Positions 8,163-15,245 of a stretch of 64,000 nt of DNA are shown here, in pieces. The first letter of the stretch is position 1. The number at the start of each line of letters is the position of its first letter. The DNA comes from Lapillicoccus jejuensis (GTDB lineage: Bacteria > Actinomycetota > Actinomycetes > Actinomycetales > Dermatophilaceae), in assembly GCF_006715055.1 (NCBI RefSeq), contig NZ_VFMN01000001.1, forward strand, positions 310,001-374,000, read 5' to 3'. The translations under genes were made by a program, and so were the position numbers. The notes below the pieces were generated by a model that was not told where the DNA came from, did no database searches, and was given only the letters and a program-made list of their open reading frames with translations.

Positions 8163-9021
8163 CGTGCAGGACGCGCGTCACCCGGCGCGAGAGCTGGTAC
8201 CGCGCCCACAGCCCGACCTTGAGCGCGACCCGCACCGGCAGCCACGCCGGGCCGGGGTAGTGCCGCGACAGGTAGAGGTACGCGCTGTCGTGGTGCGCCT
8301 TGGACATCCCGACGAGGTCGCGCGAGGTCGACGCGCCGCCGTGGTGGCGCACCACCGCGGACGGGACGTAGACGACGTCGTACCCGGCTTTCCCGAGCCG
8401 CTCGCACAGGTCGGTGTCCTCGAAGTACATGAAGTACGACGTGTCGAACCCGCCGACCGCCTCGAAGGCGTCGCGGCGCAGCACCATGCAGGCGCCCGAC
8501 AGCCACCCGGCGCGCTCCTCGCGCGGCTCGCCCCGCTCCCGCCGGTAGGACGCGGTCCACGGGTTGCGCGGCCAGACCCACCCGAGCAGCGCGTGGCCGA
8601 CCCCGCGCCCGAGCGACGGCAGCTCGCGCGCCGACGGGTAGAGCCGGCCCTCGGTCGTGAGGATGCGCGGGCCGAGCACGCCGGCGCGCGGCCACCGCTC
8701 GGCCGCGGCGAGCACCTCGTCGAGGGCGCCCTCGTCGAGGGTGAGGTCGCTGTTGGCGACGACGACCCACTCCTCCCCGGCCCGGGCGACACCGACGTTC
8801 GCGCCGCCGCCGTAGCCGAGGTTGTCGCCGGTCTCGACCAGCTGCAGCAACGGCCCCTCGTGCTCCCGGACCCACTCGACGGTGCCGTCGGTGCTGCCGT
8901 TGTCGACCACCGTGACCGGCACCGGCCCGGCCGAGGAGGACCTGACCGACTCGACGAGCTCGGGCAGGTGGTGTCCTGGGAACCAGGTGACCACGACGAC
9001 ACGGATGCGGGCGTCAGCCAC
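8140..9021 (-). CDS. GT2 glycosyltransferase, rhamnosyltransferase-like (WbbL type)
   Basis: 293 residues. The GT-A fold is clear: VVVVTWFPG at the N-terminus, VVDNGSTDGTVEWV, then DNLGYGGGANVGV, the metal-binding position ANSDLTL, and the acceptor-side motif MYFEDTDLCERL. These are the hallmarks of the dTDP-rhamnose-using WbbL/RfbF group, which fits the rml genes in this window. GTG 9021 overlaps the stop of the preceding GT4 gene by 8 nt; the open frame upstream of it is non-coding in character. Cytoplasmic face of the membrane, lipid-linked acceptor likely. Confidence 0.87.
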   Translation of the reverse strand: MADARIRVVVVTWFPGHHLPELVESVRSSSAGPVPVTVVDNGSTDGTVEWVREHEGPLLQLVETGDNLGYGGGANVGVARAGEEWVVVANSDLTLDEGALDEVLAAAERWPRAGVLGPRILTTEGRLYPSARELPSLGRGVGHALLGWVWPRNPWTASYRRERGEPREERAGWLSGACMVLRRDAFEAVGGFDTSYFMYFEDTDLCERLGKAGYDVVYVPSAVVRHHGGASTSRDLVGMSKAHHDSAYLYLSRHYPGPAWLPVRVALKVGLWARYQLSRRVTRVLHGAEPTRD

Positions 9022-10156
9022 GGGCGGCCTCCTCGAAGACGCGGGCGTGGCCCGCGGCGCTGGCCTCCCAGGTGTAGCCGGCGGCCCGCTCGACCCCGGC
9101 GGTGCGCAGCCGCGACCGCTCGTCGCCGTCGTCGAGCAGGGCGCCGAGCGCACGGGCCAGGTCGGCCGCGCGCGGCGTCGCGGCGTAGGCGACCGCGTCG
9201 CCGCCGATTTCCGGCAACGACAGCCGCCGGGTCGTCAGCACCGCCGCGCCGCAGGCCATCGCCTCGAGCACGGGCAGGCCGAAGCCCTCCCCCAGCGCCG
9301 GGTACGCGACGACCTCGGCGCCACCGAGCAGCGCGGGCAGCAGGTCGTCCTCGACGAAGCCGGGGCGCACGACGCGCAGGTGGGCGGGCACGGCGGCGAG
9401 GGCCGGGGCGACGCCGGTGTCCCACCCGCGCCCGCCGGCGAGGACGAGCGCCGGCGGGTCGGTGCGCCCCTCGCACACCCGCACCCACGCGGCGACGAGG
9501 GCGGGGACGTTCTTGCGCGGCTCGAGGGTGCCGAGGAAGGCGACGTACGGCGTCCCGTCGGGCAGACCGAGGCGGGCGCGGACCGCCGCGACCTGCTCCG
9601 GCGCCGGCGGGCGGAAGCGGGCGTGGTCGACGCCGTGCGGCACGACGGCGAACTTGCGCTCGTCGCCGCCGACGTGGTCGACGACGTCGTGCAGCGTCGC
9701 CGCGCTCGGCACGACGAGCCGGTCGGCGAGCCGGACCGACGCCCTCGTCCACGCCGTGAAGAACCGGCGCTTGGCCGGGAGGTGGACGCTGGGGATGGAG
9801 AAGAACGTGCCGTCGTGCAGGGTGACGACGGTCGCCGGCCCGCCGGGCGCCGTGAGCGCGAGCGGCAGCGTGTAGTGCGGCGAGTGGACGACGTCGGGGC
9901 GCAGGCGCGCCACGAGGGCGGGCAGGCCGACCTGCTCCCAGGCCAGCCGCAGCGGCGTCGGCGCGACCCGCGCGGGGGCGGCGTGCACCCGCTCCGGCGC
10001 GAGGAGCCGGGCGAACAGGTCGACGTCGCGCGCGGTCGACGCGACGTGGGTGTCGAGGCCGAGCCCGGGCAGCCGGGCGACCAGCTCGTCGACGTACCGC
10101 CCCACGCCGCCGCGGTCGGCGGGCAGGGCGGTGGCGTCGACGAGCACGGTGGTCAC
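9014..10156 (-). CDS. GT4 family glycosyltransferase (mannosyltransferase-like)
   Basis: 380 residues, GT-B fold. The N-terminal domain has GGVGRYVDELVARLPG; the C-terminal domain has FLGTLEPRKNVPALVAAW and the donor-binding acidic motif ALGEGFGLPVLEAMACG. GTG 10156 overlaps the stop of the upstream gene as GTGA, so translation is coupled. It closely parallels the GT4 proteins at 19378-20520 and 22769-23905 in length and motifs, pointing to a set of paralogues adding successive sugars. Exact donor (GDP-mannose or another nucleotide sugar) is not resolvable. Confidence 0.88.
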   Translation of the reverse strand: MTTVLVDATALPADRGGVGRYVDELVARLPGLGLDTHVASTARDVDLFARLLAPERVHAAPARVAPTPLRLAWEQVGLPALVARLRPDVVHSPHYTLPLALTAPGGPATVVTLHDGTFFSIPSVHLPAKRRFFTAWTRASVRLADRLVVPSAATLHDVVDHVGGDERKFAVVPHGVDHARFRPPAPEQVAAVRARLGLPDGTPYVAFLGTLEPRKNVPALVAAWVRVCEGRTDPPALVLAGGRGWDTGVAPALAAVPAHLRVVRPGFVEDDLLPALLGGAEVVAYPALGEGFGLPVLEAMACGAAVLTTRRLSLPEIGGDAVAYAATPRAADLARALGALLDDGDERSRLRTAGVERAAGYTWEASAAGHARVFEEAARG

Positions 10157-11952
10157 GCGGGCAGCTCCTGCGCGCCGCGGTCCCGGGCCTCCCGGGCCAG
10201 CAGCGCCAGGGCCAGCACCCCGGTGAGCGCCGGCAGGACGATGACGAGGCCGACGGTCACCCACGGGTCGAACGGCCCCCAGCGCACGAGCTGGCCCGCG
10301 CTGTGCGAGAGGGCGTCCCAGCCGAAGGTCTGCGGCGGCGAGTACCACGTGACGAGGATGGTGACCCAGGCCCCGGCCTGCGTGAGCAGCGCCCCGACGA
10401 GGACCCACGGGGCGCACCGGCGCAGCGCCCGGGCGGTGAGCACGGCCGCCCAGCCGACGGCGACCGCGCACGCGGTGACGACGACGAGGTGGAAGAGGTA
10501 GCGCCCGGAGGTGCCGGTCACGACGAGGTGCCAGCGCTTGTTGGTGGCCCAGCTGCCGGCGGCGCACACGACGAAGGTCAGCGCCAGCGGCGCCACGAGG
10601 AGCAGCAGCCGGCGCCGCTCCCCGCCCCCGCGCCGCACGAGCAGCCCGGCGGCGACCCCGACCCAGGCCAGCCCCGTCCAGCCGAACACGACCATGTCGG
10701 TGAGGTCGGGGCTGCGGGGCAGGCCGATGCCGCCCCACGACAGCTCGACGAACTGCCGGAAGAAGGTGGGGACGAAGGTCCAGAGGTTCCCCTTGTCGTC
10801 CGGCTGGCCGAACTGCGTGAGGGCGAACCTCGGCCCCGCCCCGTCGGTCTGCACGGTGTGGAAGAGCAGGAGGTTGCGCACCCACCACCACGACCCGGCC
10901 GCGACGATGACCGCCGCGATGACCAGCGGCACGAGGACCGGGCGCAGCCCGCGCAGCCCCCCCACGCGCTCGCCGCGACGCACCTGCGCGCGCCAGCCCA
11001 GGACGTAGGCGAGCGCCACGACCGGGGGCATGACGAGGGCGAAGCCCTTGGTCATGAGGGCCACCGCGAGCGCGACCCCGACCCCGACCGCCGTCCGACG
11101 ACGCAGGTCGCCCGTCACCACCCGGGCGAGCAGCCAGCACAGCACCGACCCGCTGAGCAGCAGCAGGCTGTCGTTGTTCACCGACGACTCGTCGCGCGGC
11201 ATGTTGGGGAAGGTCAGCGGCACGATGGCGGCGAGCAGCCCGACCCGGTGCGCGACGCGCAGCCGCTCGGGCGTCGGCCCCCCGACCGCGCGCCCGCCCC
11301 ACGCCCACAGGCGCCGCGCGGCGGCGTAGGCCAGCGCGGGCACGGGGATGCTCAGCACGACGCTCAGCAGCCGCAGCAGCCACAGCTGCTGGTCCCAGGC
11401 CAGCGACTGCACCCCCGGGACGCGCAGGATCACGGCGCCCATCCAGAAGTAGAGGGGCGGGTGCTGGACCATCTGGTTGGGCGGGAAGTCGGAGCTGACG
11501 TGGCTGCCGCCGAGGTCCTCCCAGGTCGGTCGGTCGCCGCGGGCCGGCGTCGAGGACACGGCGAGGGTCTTGCGCTCCGGCGGCGGGTAGCCGGGGAAGA
11601 ACGCGGCCAGCTGCCGGGCGGCGTCGCTCGTGCCGAGGGTGGCCGGGTCGTGGAAGTCGAAGGGGGCGCGGGCGTAGGCCTGGGCCATGTCGAACTGCGC
11701 CGTCTCGTCGTACCCCATCGTCATGGGCCACACGAGGCTGGCGCCGAGCAGCAGCGCCGCCCAGGCGAGGGTGAGGGCGCGTACCGACGCCGGCAGCGAC
11801 GCCAGCCCCGCGCGCAGCCCGGAGCGGCGCGGCGTCCGGCCGGGGGCCGTGGCGACCGGTTCGACCGTGTCGACGGGTTCGACCGGGTCGACCGGGTCGG
11901 CCGGGTCGGCCGGGTCGGCCGGGTCGGCCGGGTCGGCCGGGTGGGGGGTCAC
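10153..11952 (-). CDS. Membrane GT-C/PMT-like glycosyltransferase
   Basis: 599 residues with about ten to twelve membrane segments. The first loop carries an acidic motif after TM1 (MTMGYDETAQFDMA), and a PMT/ArnT-like HPPLYFWMGAVI appears around residue 165; NNDSLLLLSGSVL follows. These point to a polyprenyl-phosphate-sugar-dependent transferase acting outside the membrane. The GTG-started N-terminus is a run of Asp-Pro-Ala repeats before the first TM, encoded by tandem 9-nt units. First gene of the minus-strand run 11952 to 5352; coupled by GTGA to the next gene. Confidence 0.75.
   Translation of the reverse strand: MTPHPADPADPADPADPADPVDPVEPVDTVEPVATAPGRTPRRSGLRAGLASLPASVRALTLAWAALLLGASLVWPMTMGYDETAQFDMAQAYARAPFDFHDPATLGTSDAARQLAAFFPGYPPPERKTLAVSSTPARGDRPTWEDLGGSHVSSDFPPNQMVQHPPLYFWMGAVILRVPGVQSLAWDQQLWLLRLLSVVLSIPVPALAYAAARRLWAWGGRAVGGPTPERLRVAHRVGLLAAIVPLTFPNMPRDESSVNNDSLLLLSGSVLCWLLARVVTGDLRRRTAVGVGVALAVALMTKGFALVMPPVVALAYVLGWRAQVRRGERVGGLRGLRPVLVPLVIAAVIVAAGSWWWVRNLLLFHTVQTDGAGPRFALTQFGQPDDKGNLWTFVPTFFRQFVELSWGGIGLPRSPDLTDMVVFGWTGLAWVGVAAGLLVRRGGGERRRLLLLVAPLALTFVVCAAGSWATNKRWHLVVTGTSGRYLFHLVVVTACAVAVGWAAVLTARALRRCAPWVLVGALLTQAGAWVTILVTWYSPPQTFGWDALSHSAGQLVRWGPFDPWVTVGLVIVLPALTGVLALALLAREARDRGAQELPA
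11883..11936 (-). repeat. Six 9-nt tandem repeats encoding a Asp-Pro-Ala tract
   Basis: Units read CCGGGTCGG on the plus strand (the first ends in A). On the minus strand they encode the (P-A-D) repeat at residues 5-18 of the membrane transferase at 10153-11952. Degenerate units continue downstream as PVDPVEPVDTVEP. The copy number is likely variable between strains. Confidence 0.75.
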
Positions 11953-12126
11953 GCGGGTGGGTCCTCTCGCAGCAGATCGCGGCAGCTCGCAGCAGGTGGG
12001 CCGACGCTACCAACTGCGCCCCGCCCGGCCGGGCGCCGTCGGCCGCGGGCGCGCCTGTGCCATGATCGCGACCCCGGCCCGTCGGAGCACCGGCCCGGGC
12101 GACGCGACGAGATCGGAGACCCGACG

Positions 12127-13260
12127 TTGAGCCTGCAGGACGCCCCGACCGGGACGCCGGCGCCGACGGTGAGCATCGTCACCCGCACCCGCGACCGCGC
12201 GGTCCTCTTCGAGCGGGCGCTGCGCTCGGTGCGCGACCAGACGTTCACCGACTACGAGCTCGTCGTCGTCGACGACGCCGGGCGTCCCGGCTCGGTGCAG
12301 GAGGTCCTCGACCGGGTCGAGGGGCTGCCGGCGGGCCGTGTCCGGATCGTGCGCAACGAGGAGTCCGGGGGCCGCGAGGCGGCGATGAACACCGGGGTGG
12401 GGGCCGCCACGGGCGAGCTGCTCGTCCTGCACGACGACGACGACTCCTGGCACCCCGGCTTCCTCGAGGCGACCGTCGCGCACCTGCGGGCCCACCCGGA
12501 CCACCTCGGTGTCGCGACCCGCACCGAGCTCGTCGTCGAGCGGCTCGAGGACGGTGTCGTCGTCGAGCAGGACTCCGGGGTGCTCGCCCCGGAGCTCGCG
12601 GTCCTCGACCTCGCGCACATGGTCCACCGCAACTACGCCCCGCCCATCTCCTTCCTCTACCGGCGCGCCGTGCACGACGCCGTCGGCCCGTACGACGGCT
12701 CGCTGCCGGTCCTCGCGGACTGGGAGTTCATGCTGCGGCTGCTCGCGCACGGCCCGGCGGGCTTCCTGCCCGACACCCCCCTCGCCCGGTGGCACCACCG
12801 TCCCGACGACCACGCCGAGACCGGCAACAGCGTCATCACCGCGCAGCTGGAGCACCAGCGCTACGAGGTGCTCATCCGCGAGCGCTACCTGCGCGCCGCC
12901 GTCGCCTCCCAGCCGGCCGTCCTCGGGCTGCTGCTCGAGCTGGCCCGCCAGGAGGAGCAAGCGGGGGCGCAGGCCGACGGCCGCGCCGAGCTGCTGCGGG
13001 CCGAGGTCATCGCGATGGCGCAGTCGGTGCACGCCCGGCTCGACACCGGCCCCTCCAACGAGCCGCTGGGGTTGGTCCTGCAGCGGCTCGAGGCGGACCT
13101 CGTCACCCACGGCAACCGGGTCGCCGCCCGCTTCGACGCCCTCGAGCACCGCCTCGACGAGCTGCGCGCGCTGCAGGTCGCGAGCAGCACCCGGGCGCGC
13201 CTGTCGCGGGTCGCGCGCCTCGCCGCCCGCCTCGTCCCGGCCTCCGGCCGGCGCGGCTGA
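12127..13260 (+). CDS. GT2 glycosyltransferase with C-terminal coiled coil
   Basis: 377 residues. TTG 12127 is used because GGAG lies 8 nt upstream and no ATG or GTG is available near the domain start. GT-A motifs: VSIVTRTRDRAVLFERAL, ELVVVDDAGRPGS, the DXD-like LLVLHDDDDSWHPGF, and PVLADWEFMLRLL in the acceptor region. The last 120 residues are predicted helical with heptad-like leucines and many Glu/Arg, suggesting oligomerisation or docking to a partner. Divergent from the minus-strand transferase gene and upstream of the rgpF-like operon. Confidence 0.83.
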   Translation: MSLQDAPTGTPAPTVSIVTRTRDRAVLFERALRSVRDQTFTDYELVVVDDAGRPGSVQEVLDRVEGLPAGRVRIVRNEESGGREAAMNTGVGAATGELLVLHDDDDSWHPGFLEATVAHLRAHPDHLGVATRTELVVERLEDGVVVEQDSGVLAPELAVLDLAHMVHRNYAPPISFLYRRAVHDAVGPYDGSLPVLADWEFMLRLLAHGPAGFLPDTPLARWHHRPDDHAETGNSVITAQLEHQRYEVLIRERYLRAAVASQPAVLGLLLELARQEEQAGAQADGRAELLRAEVIAMAQSVHARLDTGPSNEPLGLVLQRLEADLVTHGNRVAARFDALEHRLDELRALQVASSTRARLSRVARLAARLVPASGRRG

Positions 13261-13307
13261 GCGCTCCTCCCCCGGCTCGGCAGGCGGGAGTTCACGGTCC
13301 GCGTCGG

Positions 13308-13313
13308 TACCAT
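13308..13313 (+). promoter_or_regulatory. Possible -10 box TACCAT upstream of the rgpF-like gene
   Basis: TACCAT stands about 80 bp before the GTG at 13394, in the 133-bp gap after the GT2 gene. A hairpin-prone stretch (ACCGGC...GCCGGT) follows it. This is the only promoter-like hexamer seen before the 13394-19429 operon. Confidence 0.35.
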
Positions 13314-13393
13314 CGGGGACCGGCGGGCCTGCGGGCCGGTCAGACCGAGTCACCTGCCGGCCCAGGTCACCCCTGGTGAAGGAGCCTTTCCGC

Positions 13394-15241
13394 GTGCGCC
13401 GCATCGCCATCTACCTGTTCCACGACCGCGTGGGCCGCGTGGACGACTACGTCCCGTACAAGCTGCGGTCGCTGCGGCCCTTCGTCGAGGAGATCTTCGT
13501 CGTCTCCAACGGGCCGCTCACCCCCGAGGGCCGGGCGACCCTCGAGGAGGTCGCCGACACGGTGTGGGCGCGCGAGAACGTCGGGTTCGACGTCTGGGGC
13601 TACAAGGAGGCGCTCGAGCTCATCGGCCCCGAGCACCTGGCCACGTTCGACGAGCTGATCCTGCTCAACTACACGTTCTTCGGCCCCATCCACCCCTGGG
13701 GTCCCGTCCTCGAGCGGATGGACCGCGAGCAGGTCGACTTCTGGGGGCTGACCGCGCACGGCGAGGTCGACCCCAACCCGCACCCCGGGCAGGACGGGCC
13801 GCTGCCGGAGCACCTGCAGTCGCACTGGCTGGCCGTGCGCCGCCCGATGTTCACCTCGCTCGAGTGGCAGCAGTACTGGTCGACGATGCCGATGATCACG
13901 TCGTACGAGCAGTCGGTGCTCCTGCACGAGGCGCGCTTCACCGCCCACTTCGCCGCCAAGGGCTTCCGGTGGACGACGGCGTTCCCGACCGAGGACTACC
14001 CCTCGATCCACCCGATCTTCGACAACACCGTGCTCATGCTCGAGGACGGCTGCCCCATCATCAAGCGGCGGCTGTTCTTCCACGACCCGTGGTACCTCGA
14101 GCAGATGGCCATCATCGGCCGCCGGGTGATGGAGCACGTCGAGACGACCGGCTACCCGCCGGCGCTGATCTGGCGCAACATCGTCCGCTCCGCGGAGCCC
14201 CGCTCGCTCTACACGAACATGTCGCTGCTCTCGGTGCTGCCCGACGGCCCCGAGGGCCGGGCGCCGCAGGGCCTGCGGATCTGCCTCGTCGCGCACGTGT
14301 TCTACGAGGACCTGCTGCCCGAGATGGTCACCCGGATGGAGATGGTCCCGGGCGACCCGGACGTCGTCATCACCACCGACACGGACGCCAAGCGCGAGCG
14401 CTTCCTCGAGGTCCTCGGCGACCGCCCGGGCTGGGAGGTCCGGGTCCTGGAGTCCAACCGGGGCCGGGAGACCAGCGCCTTCCTCGTCGGCTGCCGCGAC
14501 CTGCTCGAGCCGGGTCGCTACGACCTGGTCGGCAAGCTGCACTCGAAGAAGTCGGCCCAGGACGGCTTCATGCCGGGCCAGCTCTTCAAGCACCACATGT
14601 TCGACAACCTGCTCTCCTCACCGGGCTACGTCGGCGCCCTGCTCGACCTCTTCGCGCAGGACGAGACCCTCGGCATGGTCTTCCCGCCGGTCGTCAACAT
14701 CAGCTACCCGACGATCGGCCACTCGTGGTTCACCAACCGCGAGAACGCCCGGGCCCTCGCCGACGAGCTCGGCATCGCGGCGCCGTTCGACGCCTCGACC
14801 CCCGTGGCGCCGTACGGCGGCATGTTCTGGTGCCGCCCGCAGGCGCTGGCGCCGCTGCTGCGCCGCGACTGGCGCTACGAGGACTTCCCCGACGAGTCCG
14901 GCTGGGGCGACGGCGGTCTCGCGCACGTCATCGAGCGGCTCTACGCCTACTCGGCGGCCGAGGCCGGCTTCCACACCCGGATGGTGCTCAACCACGACTG
15001 GGCCGAGATCAACTACGCCTTCCTCGAGTACAAGCTGCAGCTCGTGGCCAGCCGCCTGCCGGCCCGGCCGCTGGAGCAGATGAACTACCTCACCAACGTC
15101 ACGACCGAGGGCCCGCTGTTGCTGCACCTGAAGAACGAGGTCGACCGCCGCTACCCGCGCCTCGGGCGCGGGGCGCGGCCCGCCTACCGGATCGCGCGCG
15201 GCGCGGCCCGGGCCGCGCGCACCCTGCGGTCGGGGCGGTGA
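13394..15241 (+). CDS. rgpF: RgpF-family rhamnan synthesis protein
   Basis: 615 residues. GTG 13394 is preferred to GTG 13376 because AAGGAG at 13379-13384 sits 9 nt upstream of it. The N-terminal part has the RgpF-family features RIAIYLFHDRVGRVDDYV, VSNGPLT, NVGFDVWGYKEAL and NYTFFGPI; the second half repeats the theme with LLEPGRYDLVGKLHSKKS, NLLSSPGYVG and PYGGMFWCRP. In streptococci and actinobacteria this family elongates or decorates rhamnose-containing wall polysaccharide using dTDP-rhamnose. First gene of an operon with the acyltransferase and a membrane protein downstream. Confidence 0.9.
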   Translation: MRRIAIYLFHDRVGRVDDYVPYKLRSLRPFVEEIFVVSNGPLTPEGRATLEEVADTVWARENVGFDVWGYKEALELIGPEHLATFDELILLNYTFFGPIHPWGPVLERMDREQVDFWGLTAHGEVDPNPHPGQDGPLPEHLQSHWLAVRRPMFTSLEWQQYWSTMPMITSYEQSVLLHEARFTAHFAAKGFRWTTAFPTEDYPSIHPIFDNTVLMLEDGCPIIKRRLFFHDPWYLEQMAIIGRRVMEHVETTGYPPALIWRNIVRSAEPRSLYTNMSLLSVLPDGPEGRAPQGLRICLVAHVFYEDLLPEMVTRMEMVPGDPDVVITTDTDAKRERFLEVLGDRPGWEVRVLESNRGRETSAFLVGCRDLLEPGRYDLVGKLHSKKSAQDGFMPGQLFKHHMFDNLLSSPGYVGALLDLFAQDETLGMVFPPVVNISYPTIGHSWFTNRENARALADELGIAAPFDASTPVAPYGGMFWCRPQALAPLLRRDWRYEDFPDESGWGDGGLAHVIERLYAYSAAEAGFHTRMVLNHDWAEINYAFLEYKLQLVASRLPARPLEQMNYLTNVTTEGPLLLHLKNEVDRRYPRLGRGARPAYRIARGAARAARTLRSGR

Positions 15242-15245
15242 CGGC

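Noticed and set aside
4971-8222. Open frame of 1083 codons on the plus strand
   Set aside because: Antisense to the YfhO-like gene; the sequence is low-complexity Arg/Gly/Asp as expected for a high-GC shadow.
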